DNA of 64,000 nt from Metaphire vulgaris (taxonomy: Eukaryota; Annelida; Clitellata; Crassiclitellata; Megascolecidae). Below the pieces are notes generated by a model. That model saw only the letters and a program-made list of their open reading frames with translations, made no database searches and was not told the origin of the DNA. Of the stretch, positions 1 through 31,010 are shown one piece after another. The stretch covers positions 12,146,682 to 12,210,681 of the forward strand of contig CM030841.1 in the NCBI GenBank assembly GCA_018105865.1, read 5' to 3'. Position numbers and translations under genes: made by a program. Positions within the stretch are counted from its first letter, which is position 1. Each line of letters begins with the position of its first letter.

Positions 1-753
1 AAAAAGAAGTCGTCCGAGATGGAACTGTAAGTTCGATCATTTATGGAATTTATCTGATCCTAAGTGGACGGATTTTGAAAAGCATCGATTTGTATATTCA
101 ATCAATCAATCAATCACATTTATTTTCTCAACATTTCAAGAATAGACAGCTTAACTATAGTAGGCTCTATAAACCATGAATAACTGTAGGCCTATACTTG
201 AACAGAAAATATGCTGAATATATACTCCAACATAAAATTTGTGCAAATGACAAAAAAATCTAATAATCTAGTAATAATAATTAATGAAAATATAAAAATA
301 GATCTAGCACTTGAATTTTTTTATTGCGTTACGTCACATTTACGGAACCCCCTGGACAATATTGGTATTGAACTTGCGCTAGAATTGCATAATTATCACA
401 ACTGCCGCATCACAATTTCAATCGGAAAGGGGCAATGAATTTACCCCCATAATCACTCGGAGACTCTAGCGACCTTAAAAAATCAAGTACTAATTCGGAA
501 GGGGGTGAAATGTTTTCCCAGCCGGATTCCGTCTATGTTTTTGTATGCAGGCCTATGTAGCTGCGGGTTGATATGTTTTCCTATATTGGATCAATAGCTT
601 GGCTACTGGAAGTAAACTCGGAGGACAAGAGTCCATTGATAGCGTCTGACGTTATAATGTCAAGACAAAGCAGGAATAATGACTTAGGAGCAAATTGGCA
701 AAATTGGCAAAGAACGAAAACCAGACGACTTCAACGAAGTCACTGGCAAAATA
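1..753. other. Left edge, no gene seen
   Basis: AT-rich DNA with no splice-supported exon. The short open frames have no recognisable motif. Confidence 0.4.
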
Positions 754-761
754 CTCAGAGA

Positions 762-1118
762 CAGTGGCGTAGCCAGGATTTTCCGAAGGGGTTATGGTTC
801 CCAGGTTCCCATCCACATGATTCCCAACTTCGGCAAATCCTGTATATGATCCGGTACGACTATATATGCAGGGTGCGATTTGTGACCTGGAGCAGTGGGG
901 GAATATGTCGAGCTTGGGGGGATGTAGTTGGGAAATGTAGCAGTAGGGGGATGTAGTGGTGGGGGATGTAGCAGTAGGGGGGATGCAGTTTGGCAGTGGG
1001 GGAAGATTCCCCCCTTCCCCCTCGCAAATCGCGCCCTGTATATATGCACGCAATAAGAATTTTTTGGTCGAAATGGCCAAGGGGGTTAACCCACAAAACC
1101 CCCTTGGCTACGCCACAG
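762..1118. mobile_element. hAT-like non-autonomous element (outer), carrying a nested one
   Basis: The ends CAGTGGCGTAGCCAGG and CCTTGGCTACGCCACAG are inverted copies. The flanks CTCAGAGA (754-761) and CTAAGAGA (1119-1126) form an 8 bp target duplication with one mismatch. A second element (869-1038) with its own duplication lies inside. Confidence 0.75.
869..1038. mobile_element. hAT-like mini-element, family 1 copy A (nested)
   Basis: The ends CAGGGTGCGATTTG and CAAATCGCGCCCTG are terminal inverted repeats. A perfect 8 bp duplication TATATATG flanks it at 861-868 and 1039-1046. The interior is a G-rich series of GGGGATGTAGTAG-like units. Same family as 34438-34586. Confidence 0.85.
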
Positions 1119-1124
1119 CTAAGA

Positions 1125-1389
1125 GAGAATATTAGACCGACGGATTGCTATCGCTTCCGAAACGTCACTCCGGGGCACCGGATGAGGGAGGGGTAAGCGA
1201 AGGAAGCACGGCATACAGTCGGAGACGGGTAGCGTCGTTTGGAGACGGATCGGACGAGACCGCAAAAGAGACGCGCCAGGCGACACTGGAAAGAATTCGC
1301 ACCGTTGTCAGCAAATCGATAGACGATTCAAACGAAGTGAAGAAATCGAGAGAGGACAACTTCTTCTTCTTCAGACGAACTGTGAAGAA
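1125..1389 (+). other. Candidate 5' non-coding first exon of the ITG-like gene
   Basis: This GC-richer stretch ends in a strong splice donor: GAAGAA followed by GTGAGTAG at 1390. It lies upstream of the good acceptor at 2220-2221 that precedes the coding start at 2252. It holds an open frame of about 80 residues with no recognisable domain, so a non-coding leader exon is the simpler reading. The 5' border is not visible and is set only by the end of the mobile element at 1118. This is inferred from splice signals alone. Confidence 0.35.
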
Positions 1390-1528
1390 GTGAGTAGCAT
1401 TTGCTTTGACATCATGTACTGCGAATAGATTTAGTAGGCCTACAAGACGTGATTTTAGTCATTTTACCTTCTGCAAAACGAAGACGCCATCTTCTAAGCC
1501 GACATAATAGTATAGTAGTAGTAGACTA

Positions 1529-1532
<4 letters not shown>

Positions 1533-1605
<73 letters not shown>

Positions 1606-1754
1606 AACTTCTTTAGCGCCATTATAGTAATAGACCTACATCAGTACTAGTCGATGGTCGCTTCAGTAAAAAATCATAGTCGTGAATCGTGGTTTTTGTC
1701 CGTGGTGATTCGAGGTTGTAATCTAGAGGTCTAGTATTAATTTTACAGAAGGCG

Positions 1755-1844
<90 letters not shown>
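1533..1844. repeat. Microsatellites: TAG, then AT/AG
   Basis: A TAG run lies at about 1530-1605, an AT run at 1759-1804 and a GA run at 1805-1845, in the candidate first intron of the ITG-like gene. Confidence 0.95.
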
Positions 1845-1847
<3 letters not shown>

Positions 1848-2251
1848 CGAATTGCCGGGGTTGGGGGGGTTCAGCCCCCTTTAAAATGGCAGACCCTCCC
1901 TAGAGAAATGCAAAAAAGTTTTGCAAATGACAAAAGTCTAAATTCTTAAAACACCACGCTCGCCATGACCCCCCCCTTTCATTTTCTCACAATTCGAGCA
2001 CTGTATATATATATATATATATAGGCCTTGGCGTAAACTTGGATTTAAAAGTGGGAGACCCGGCCCATCAAACTCCCTCTCGTCCTTATGGAAGCCTGTT
2101 AAAAAAGTGTGTGTTGGAGGGAGCGCAAGCAAGTAAATGGGAATCGTCATCAATGGCGTTTTTACAGAAGCCACCAAATCTTCAAAGGTTGCCACATTTT
2201 CCAGAATCTTTTCTGTTGCAGTCTCCAGCAGTCGGTGTCGCAACGGTTGCC

Positions 2252-5418
<3,167 letters not shown>

Positions 5419-5901
5419 CCGACTACACAATAAGTGTTCAATCATATGTGGCATAGCGCTATGCGAAAGTGACGCCTTTAGCAACTTCTACGTCAGAAAA
5501 AGCATGACTGAATACTGTACAATTATTATTAATGACAATTTTATTCATTAGGGTAGCCACAAGGGGGACGCCCCCCGCCCCGATTCAAACCCTAGCTAAT
5601 TCTGAGATCCATGCAAAACTGGCGAGAAAATTTCATTTTATTCGGGGTGGTGGTTGATTGCCCTTAAGTTGTCAAAAGCCCGAAAAATTTGCTCCAAAGC
5701 TCATGATCTGATTCTAATGTGCCATAATTTTTACCAGGTAGGAACCCAGACCCCATTCGTGGGCGGGGGTGCTTAAAACACTCCCCAACCCCCTCCCAAA
5801 CCCTAGTCAGATCAGACCAGCTTCGTCGGAATAAGTGATGGTGCTGGGTGCCCCTATTCTGGAACCATGGCTATGCCAGTTGTTGTTTAAGCAATTATGC
5901 A

Positions 5902-5907
5902 AATAAA
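5902..5907 (+). terminator. Candidate poly(A) signal of the ITG-like gene
   Basis: This AATAAA hexamer lies about 480 bases past the stop codon and is the nearest clear signal on the plus strand. Given the AT-rich context it could be chance. Confidence 0.3.
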
Positions 5908-8900
5908 CATTAATAGCTACAAATTGAAATAATAATTAATTATGACTGAACTGTAGGCTTCTGTATTGCAATCTCTGTAGAATACTACGTGCATTTGTGT
6001 AAAATGAAGAAAAAAATGTCTCAAATTTATTTCCTCTGTTGATTTCGAATTTCACAAACTACACACATACAAATTTTCTTAACAGAAAAATTGATCCAAC
6101 TACTGAATGCATCAACCCAGCTTCACAATGGAAGGGGCATAGAAAGAGTTTCTAACATCAAGCTTTTACATGCAAACTACCACACTAAATACTATTTCAA
6201 AATGAACCTTTCACAGAGAACGAACTCCCTGTTAGCGCATTACTTTACCAAACAAATAACAAGTTCTGTAAAAGCAAAGTCAAGGTCTTAAGTTTAGAGA
6301 AGTGAGGTGGTATAACCAAAATTTTACCTGGGACATTTTAAAAGACTCTTGTCTTTGGCCACATTGTCCCAAGTCATACATTGATTAGCATCATGCATAA
6401 ACTAGTCTTCAAAATCAAATACTTGTACTGTTCTGCACTACAAACCCAGTCTACATTTTTCTACGTAATCTTATGACTCACCTATTCACCATCAGGTATA
6501 CATAGTTTTGTAAAGCGCTCTTGTCTTTGGCCACTTTTTCCAGGCTTATTGCGCTATAGAAATTGTCTAGCTAATAATAATAATAATAATACATACATAC
6601 ATACATACATACATACATACAGTGTAAACTGTCCTGTTCAAAACATTAGCAGTAATTTACAGAAAATTTTAACTCCGGTCAGCACTAATGTACAAAACTG
6701 AAATTATTTCTCATTTTCATTTCTATCTAAAACATTAAATGAACAGATTAGATTTGTAATTCCGGATGACATAACAGTTATTTTACAATAACAACTTGAT
6801 TACAAGTGTCATTCTAAGCCAAGCACATGGCAAAAATTACTTCTAAACACACAAGCTCATCAATCTAACTATGGTGAATGAAAAATTAATCAAATTGGTA
6901 ATCCATATCCAATTACAGACACTCAAGCAGTGATGGCTAATAATCCAGATATCCTGAACAGCCAAAAGTAAATATGCAAAAAAAATGAAACAAACAATCT
7001 TAAACTATTAATCATAAATATTCAGCGGTATTCATTCAGTGTGTCTGTTAATCTCTTTGAATTCTGTTTCGATCAAATATTTCGACCAAATATTTTGATA
7101 AGATATTCATATTTTGGCAGAATTCAAGAACAGTCACCTTAGCTGTTTCGACAAAATATTAATGATAATTTAATGAAAATTGTCCTTTATCCAAACTATG
7201 GAGCATATTAGTATGTTAACAAACAGATGAAAGGCCACAATGCTTTTAATAAGGCAGCTTCTTCTAGTGACAGCCAAAATCGAGTACCGGTAGTTTTGAG
7301 TGTAAGCTTAAGGCCATTTTATATGTTTAGTTCTTAACATTACAGTAGTTATTCAACATTAAAAAAAGTATCCTCTGTTGAGAATTTTTTACAACAGTGT
7401 CCCACAGCTACCAGCAATGTCAAATGGATGGATAATTTATTATTAAAGTGATCAGCAAACGAATAACAAAAATTACGATATCTTCAAAACAAATCCAATA
7501 ATCAATCCAATATCAATTAAACTAGGGCACAGATACAAACTTCAGTCTACAAAAACTGCCAACAAAAGCTCTCTAAAAGCACAAATCCAAAGCATGTGAC
7601 AAAATAAACCACAGTTGCCATTTACAACAGCAAATCAATCACAAGAAATCAACTAACAAAATGTCCAATATCCCATATCCATCTTATGGAGGTCCAGTCT
7701 ATCTATCAACTGTAGTTACAACAAATTTGAATGCCTTGATATCTCTGAATTATCAAAAGTCAAAATCCTTCCAAAGGCCGGGCCCATATAGCAGTGCTGA
7801 TCTCAGTTTCGAGAGAAATAAGCTAGAAAAAATAAAAAATTTCTGCGACCCTTTTTGCTTGTCACTGGTTTGCAATTACCGCAGATACCAGGTCAGAGTA
7901 TTGCAAAAACTAGTGCCACTTTTTTGACGAGATAATTTTTGCAGCAAATTTTGACAAATTATGGGTAACGTCATTGCTATTTTACATTTATTTATTTTGG
8001 CACTGCCTCCCCAAATCACCCTCTGTTCACACTGTTCATTTGAGTGAAGGCTGAGTCAAGCATAGGGCTCCCTTTCTTTAATGTGGATTATTTTTATTGA
8101 ATTCATCATCGGCCGGGCCCCCTCCAGACCGCCGGGCCCCTGTGCATTTGCCCCCTCTCCATGCCATTTTGTCACTGCCCTCCCTACTGGTGAGTGAAGG
8201 CTGAGTCAACTGTGGAATTGAACCCCATCTCCCATCTCTGCCAACAAACTGGGTTCAATTCCCCCAATCTCGCATTTCCACGTGCAAGCAGTGGACATCA
8301 CTCCGGTCAGCACAGTGCTTCAAGCTGATGGCTAATGCATAATCATATCAAAACACAATATCTGGTAATGACACAATGTTTCATTCATGTGATCACATAT
8401 TTACAAATACACGATCGCATAAAACACACACGAATAAGAAATAGCATTAAACCAACTTTACAAACAACATTAAAAGAATTAACAATAGAAAAGATAAGGT
8501 GACAAATATCAGGCTGTCATAATAAAATGCAAAAAGATGTCATGTAAAGACATTTCACAACAAAAGCAATAAAAGTGGGCAAAAAAACAACTATAGACGA
8601 CATAGGCTATGCACATCACAATCAACCTAAATCAACACTGAAAAACATTAAATGTCATCAACTTGAGATCATAAGCAAATGTTCACCAAGAAATTAAAAA
8701 AATTAAAAACCAGATCATATAAAAAAGAACAGAAACAATTCTACTAGATTTCTTGTCGCAAAACTGTTGCTTTTAGCATCTCATTTGTCAAATACGTTCA
8801 ATGCTCATTGTGTCTGGCCATAAAATGTATGATTATTTTGAAAAAAGTTGCACTTACTAATCATGAACACAGGCAGAAAATATATTGCCAATAACAAATA

Positions 8901-9296
8901 TTTTGATTCCACATTTTTCAACATCTTAATCAAGCATTACTATTGTGACGATTATTTTAAAACATCATCTATGATAGCATTAAAGAAAAAAATACAATCA
9001 GCTACAGTATTGCATACTCTCCTCTACCATAGGGGACTTGTGGCAATTTGAGGGGGGTCTTTGTGGGAAATTACCTTAACTCCTAAATAATTGCATTTTT
9101 GGGGGTCTAAGATTTGGGGGACAATATCCTCACCATCTGGCCTGTATGCAACACTGATCAGCCATAATGACACTTTAAAGCCTATATCACAAACAGCATG
9201 TACTGCTAAAATTAGTCTATATCAACAAAGATCTAGCATTTAACATCGAGACATCTATGTACATCTGAATTTAAATTTCTGTACACATTCAGACTT

Positions 9297-9298
<2 letters not shown>

Positions 9299-9332
<34 letters not shown>
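9299..9332. repeat. CA microsatellite
   Basis: A simple CA run just past the KLC stop codon; a second lies at about 9618-9643. Confidence 0.95.
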
Positions 9333-9333
<1 letters not shown>

Positions 9334-9447
9334 TCGTAAATATTATGTATTAAATAAAGACACAAACACAAATGAATGCAAATACTTATTAACTACTCAA
9401 AGACATAGCATTGCTCCAAAAGAGTGCCTATAAACTTTAGATCATTG

Positions 9448-25082
<15,635 letters not shown>

Positions 25083-26911
25083 CGCTGCAATGTCGAATGC
25101 ACTACAGAAGCATAGTCAACAAAGCATAAACTACATATTATCGGTCGCTGATAATTTTGTCAAACTGAATACCAACATTGCAGAACGTCAAATCACAGAC
25201 ATTCTACAAAATTTTCAGAGAAACTTTTCCGGAAATCAAAAAGATGATTTTAAATCCAAGACAAACGTAGATGTTTGCCTGGCAATTCAACTACAAGCAA
25301 ACAATTCTCATCTACATGTAGGCTGATTAATAAACACGGTATGCAAGAGCTTGACAGAAATTGCAGCATACAGTACCATATATGCATAGCAGCCATCTGT
25401 GAATAATCTATAGCAAGCAATATCTGACTTGTCATCCAACTTTAACTAGCACATACGCGTGTATTTCACATACACTGCATATATGTGAAAATTCTAAAAG
25501 TTTCTGTGCTCCCAGCTCCTAAGTGAGCCACAAATGTGCAGATGTCCTACAGTTGACTAAGTCAACATTAGCCATTCAGTAGAAGTCAGCTGGAGACTTT
25601 ACAAGAAGCAGCATTGCAACATGTTCTTCCAACTGAGACACTATTTTAAGATGAGTAAATATTGAATACATACAGGACAGGCCTCAAAAATACTCCCCAG
25701 TCCCACTCAAAGATGGAATAAAATATTGGCAGATGAATTAATTTATAGTACATGTTTCTTTTTTGGTTCATTAATAAAACATTAACAAATTCCTGAAGCA
25801 AGTTAGCAACTTAGCATCGTTTATCATAACCAAAATCTATCAAGTACACAATAGAATTTTTAAACATCATTTACATTAGCAAATACCTACAGTCCACACC
25901 AGAGAAGCTAATAATACTCCCATTCATGGGTCAGGGTTTGAGAACTGCTGGGCTATACCCTACATGTACATCTGTACTATTTTGCCTGCCTACTTGACCA
26001 CACTTGGAGCAATAAGGCCAAGAAGACAAATTGCCTTTCAAGTCACACAGCTCTGCCAATATATCTCAGTTTGCAAATCATGACAAATGACCAGAAAAGC
26101 ATTCTACACATGTCCCACTCACATCCGACCATGGCTAAACAAATCTCCTCATTCGAATGCACCAAATGAGAATAGCTTCCTAATTCAATCAACAGTAGGA
26201 ATAAGGATAATAAAATCGATAAAACCTATGGTAAGTTATTTGTCACCCTGAATACACACCAGAAATGAATTTCTCTCAAATATGCAAGACAACTGTATGC
26301 CAAAGCCAAATAAAATGTACGGCAATGAACAGATCCAAAAGGTGCAGCTCACGAAACAAAAAAACTTTTGAAACTCGGAAATTGTGAGCAAAAATATTCA
26401 AAATACATTTGCAGTGCATATATACTCAGATCACCTTAGACCAAGATAAGCAAGCAAACCACAATTCCCATTCCGGGTGGCCATCGGGGTTCAGATCTCT
26501 GCCCATCAGGCAAACTCAGCATATTATCTGTTTTGGGGCAAGTAAAGTACACGTGTAAGCATGGAAGGTAATTTGCTAACTGAAGGCACGCTGCTCTACC
26601 ATTGAATAATTATTAATTGATAATGTGCTATCTGCCCAACTGACTGGCACCGTGAGAAAGAACAGTGTTACAGCCATGTTCCTTACTGTATATGAATCAA
26701 CTGTTATCCCATGCACATACGTGGAACTGACATTTTTAAATGGTGTGCACTTGACAGAAAATTCCCAGCTTTCCTACTGAAAATTCTGACCAACATCTTC
26801 TGGTTCAAGGCATTGGGAAAACTCTGGAGGGCAACACTGAAGATATACTGATTTTGTGGTGAAATGTCTTGAAGGAAATACATAAATTACTAAGAGAACC
26901 ACTGGCGATAA

Positions 26912-27028
26912 CACATTCAACACCATAGAATTGCCTCCAGCCCATAGAATATATGACGCATGCATACGTCCCAGGACCAGCAAAAGCCATATTTGGGATG
27001 TAATAACAAGTTCTGGGCACTGAATGTG
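26912..27028. mobile_element. piggyBac-like mini-element with CACATTCA ends
   Basis: Inverted ends (CACATTCAACACC and GGGCACTGAATGTG) are followed by TTAA on the right (27029-27032) and preceded by ATAA on the left, consistent with one mutated copy of a TTAA target. Confidence 0.55.
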
Positions 27029-27554
27029 TTAAATAAATATAATCGGTTATAAAAAACATATCACGTGCTGGATTATAAAATTCCATGATCACGCATGCAA
27101 TTAGTCAGCTTCTGTAAATGGTATCAAAAGAGCATGGATCAGACAAGATCGAACTGTCTGCAAATATTGCATATGCATACAGAATCAGATGGTTACAGCA
27201 AACAATAATGCATCAGTTTAAGCTATAAGCAAAAGTTGAATAGACTGCAAAACCCTTAGAATAAAGAATTCTATTCTTACAGCTTTTGTACCATTTTGAG
27301 AGAAATTACAAACAGAAAAATTAGAGGGACTGTCAGGAACTCTCAGGAAACTAAGTCAGAGAAAACATTTCAAGACTTAACCGTAATAGTTTTAGCAGAA
27401 TTATTATCCTCTTTTATATAACATCAATCATTTCACTTCATACTTCACTCACAATCCAACAGTACTCAGCCAGACATTCCTATTCATTAGTACTACAAAT
27501 ACCTTAACAGATATTCTATCCTTTGTACATGCACCTTTTCATCTGCCAGGTACA

Positions 27555-27685
27555 AACACTGGAATTTATTTCCAGTCTCTGCACAATCTGTTGATTCTAT
27601 CATGACCTTCAGATTAAGACTTGAAACATATTTATTTCAGCCCAAGGATACCAGACTGGTCTTGTATAGCTATTAGACTGTAGAA
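27555..27685 (+). mobile_element. LINE reverse transcriptase C-terminal remnant
   Basis: A frame reads WNLFPVSAQSVDSIMTFRLR followed by LETYLF, the usual end of CR1-like ORF2 proteins. It is short and isolated. Confidence 0.5.
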
Positions 27686-29559
27686 TAAAGTATTGTAGAA
27701 GTAGTGAGTACAGTAACTGAATGAGGCATTTAAGACATTGTATATGGCAAAGTTTTGTTGCTATTTGTAGACTCATAGACAGGAAGACAAAGAATGAGAA
27801 TACAGGAACAAACCTACTACAGGACAAGAGACAAGAGAGCCACAACAAAACCATAACATAATAATTATACAACAAAGCCATAACCACTGATGAACGAATG
27901 GTAACATGGTTCTCACACAGGCAGATCCTACTGAACCACTCTATACCTGTTGTTACTATTATTACCAAACTATCATTAATTGCACATCCTCCCAACCCAG
28001 AACTGGTCACTATCAAACTGACTGACTGTCAGAAACTCTACATAAAAATTACCACAGACACATTTTAACCAACAACACTACCCCAAGAAACAGTCACCTG
28101 ATACTTACAGCATTATTAGAAAAGTGTTATATAGAATTTATTTAATAGATTCATGTGTATTACACTAAACTTAGCAAATCCAATACATAAAGTTAAGCCC
28201 AATAAAAGTCATGTAGGAAAACTGCTGACTATTTATCTGCATCATGTCATTGATTTTCCTTCTATCAGTAAGACCTTATTAAGACCCTGTGAAGAGCAAT
28301 AGTCATATGACTTCATATGAGCATTAAGATATGCAAACTTCTTTCATTTGTCCAGTTATGACTTCCACAAACTTTCCATCATCTTCTCTAGAGTCAAACT
28401 TATTGTATTCCTTATAATACTCATCATCGTCATCATCATCATCATTATTGCAAACACCATCATTGCTGCAATCATCATTCCATAAGTTACCAATAAGAGT
28501 CCAAGGAGAATGCATTCATTTAAAAACTATGGCCATAGTAAGTAAGATTATCATCTCACTTTGCAGCCTTTGGAAGTTCAGAATATCGTAATCGCCAAAA
28601 CCATTTCCCGTGAAATTATTAATAACAAACAGCAAATAATTCAATAGTAAAAAGTGACATGCAATGTTCAATTACTTTATTTTCATCATTATCCATCAAA
28701 CACAATTTCTGGCACATAACTCTCTTTAGCCCGCTTCAGTGGGGACACTTATTCACTGACACAGGGCCCAAAACTACAATGAATATTCTTGAATTAAGAA
28801 ATTTATTTTACAAGCTGTATGCTTTCATTAAAAGATATGCTTCTTCCAATAAACTATAAATTTCTTATATCCATTAATCAATAAATTTTACTAATAATGA
28901 TTTGTCTGCCTACTACTTGATATATTTAGCTACTTTTATTACATTTAATTACTCTATTTACTTTTGTACTAACACATAGGTCATCTATTAGTGGGAACTG
29001 TGTTCCCTTCTGATATCCTTTTGTTTCCCACCTTTTTAAAAATCTTATTTCTAGGTACCTATTAATCTGCAAAATATTAATTGGTATATGATATCATGAT
29101 AACATGTTTTTCTGTAATTTTTTCCAACTGTTTTGCTCAGTTTTAGCTTTGTAGTCTGTAATCTGCATTCTTTTCCATGATGCTTTCAAGATTGAACTTT
29201 AACTAATCCACTATTATGATGTGGTACTTTCTCTATGAGTGTACTTATTAATTGTCAATGAGTTGGAAACAATAAATATCTGCTGCTGCTAAACGTAGTT
29301 TCACAAACAATATCAGATCACATTTGGCACTTGTTGATTTAAAATATTCACAACAACTCTATTCTATAAAGCAATTAAGATCCTGTAACCTTACGAAACG
29401 TCTGACAACATATTCTGCACAAGGCACACACGACATGCGACCTTCACAGCTGAATATATGCCAGTCCCCTTCTTCTTCTTCTAGGTGCCATGCAGGTTGA
29501 CTGCATCAGTGATCATGAACCTCCATTTCCCTCTGTCTTCTGTTCATGAATGATGTCAA

Positions 29560-29934
29560 TTATTCCATAGCTTCCTCCCTGTAGATGGCATAAACTGTCC
29601 AGATATTTCTCCTTTGTCTTCCTCTATCCCATTTCCCCTCAATCTTTCCTGTTGTAACAAACTTTTCCACTCCATCTTTCATTATTATATGACCAAAAAA
29701 ACCCATCTGTCTTGTTGTTATTGTTGCCATCAAGCTCCTTCGTGTTCCTGCTTTGACCAACACTTCATTGTTATTCATCATGTCTTTCCAGACGATTCTC
29801 AGCATCCTTCTAAAAAAACACATTTTGGTTGCCGTGAGTTTTCCCCCCATAATTTTGGATATTGTCCAAGTCTCGCAGCCATATAGCAGTATTGGCCACA
29901 AATAAGATTTCAGTACATTTATTCTATTTGGCAT
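29560..29934 (-). pseudogene. LINE reverse transcriptase C-terminal fragment
   Basis: An open frame of 124 residues contains LLYGCETWTISK, FFRRMLRIVWKD and GKIEGKWDRGRQRRNIW. These motifs are common at the C-terminus of invertebrate RTE-type retrotransposon proteins. No catalytic domain is attached, so it is a truncated relic. A related but weaker stretch lies near 48790-49150. Confidence 0.7.
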
Positions 29935-30739
29935 TGTTAGGTGTTGACTTTTAGAATGTTCGTAAGTTCACTAAATGCTGACTTGGCAATGCCAATTCTT
30001 TTTCATTTCTTCGACGCATTTTCCCTCACTTGTGATTTGCGCACCAGTCCTTTACGAAATCAAATGTGGGTAAATAGTGATATAGAGCCCTCAAAAACAA
30101 TTTCTTGTATTTGAGATCATAAGTAAAGACGCTGTAAATGGATATTAAAATTACTTTAAAGAACGAAAGCATCTTATAGTCAATATATAGTAGTTCTGGC
30201 ACAAAGCAGAACCACTCTAGACATTATTATTAAAAAGCCAAGTGGAAGGGATGGTTCATTCAATGCTGGATATAATCCAAAAAGATCTAGCCACACCTCA
30301 CATTAACTCTGCAAACATATTAGATAGCAATAACTGACCCGATCCGCGTAAACTGCTAAAAAGAACGTTCAATAAATAAAAATAATAACAGCAAAACAAT
30401 CCTATTGAAGCGTTTACAGCCGCAGTTGAACCAACGGATATGAATGAAATCCCGAACGCTGGTACTCTGCTACGCATAAGGATAAGTAAGTATGTAAACA
30501 ATCGTACGCGCAATTTAGAAATAATAATAAATAAATAATAATAAATAATAATGTGATAATAATAAATAATGTGATTTTAAGTGGTTTAGGAGGCTAAGTA
30601 AGACGTTTGGATGATAGCTAGTCGATTGTACAGCGAGATAGTCTACTGTAATAATTGAAATCACAATCTAAAAGTCTACAATAGAAAGTAATCAACGACC
30701 CAATAATTTCGTTCTTTAATGTAATTTAATATCCAGTTA

Positions 30740-31010
30740 GGGGTCGTCCATAAATTACGTCACGCGGTTAGGGGTCCGGACATTTGTTACGAAGTGTGGC
30801 GACGGGGTTCCGTAAATGTGACGTCACACAAAAAATAAATTAGGTCATGACCTTTGACCTTTTTTGCTTGTCAGGGATATTTTGGAGAGGAAAAAATACA
30901 AGGATGTTGTTACGTCATATTTTAGCGGGTCTGACTTTTGTTACGTCGCGTTACGTGGGGGGGAGTAAAAAAGTGCCAAAAATCGCGTGACGTAATTTAT
31001 GGACGACCCC
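30740..31010. mobile_element. Harbinger-like mini-element with GGGGTCGTCC ends, copy B
   Basis: The ends GGGGTCGTCCATAAATTACG and CGTAATTTATGGACGACCCC match, flanked by TTA on both sides (30737-30739 and 31011-31013). The triplet duplication suggests the PIF/Harbinger or ISL2EU groups. Confidence 0.8.

Larger units (their letters stand above)
5419..9447. other. Convergent intergenic space and KLC 3' untranslated region
   Basis: No coding exon could be supported here. The space between two converging genes presumably includes the light-chain 3' untranslated region. It holds a LINE/SINE-like 3' tail with an AAT run near 6495-6620, short CATA repeats, and at about 8040-8240 two copies of a GTGAAGGCTGAGTCAA-containing SINE fragment interrupted by a GC-rich insert. 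Confidence 0.5.

Noticed and set aside
1145..1393. Small protein gene of 82 residues
   Set aside because: No motif or family was recognised. Its end coincides with a strong donor, and a leader exon explains it more simply.
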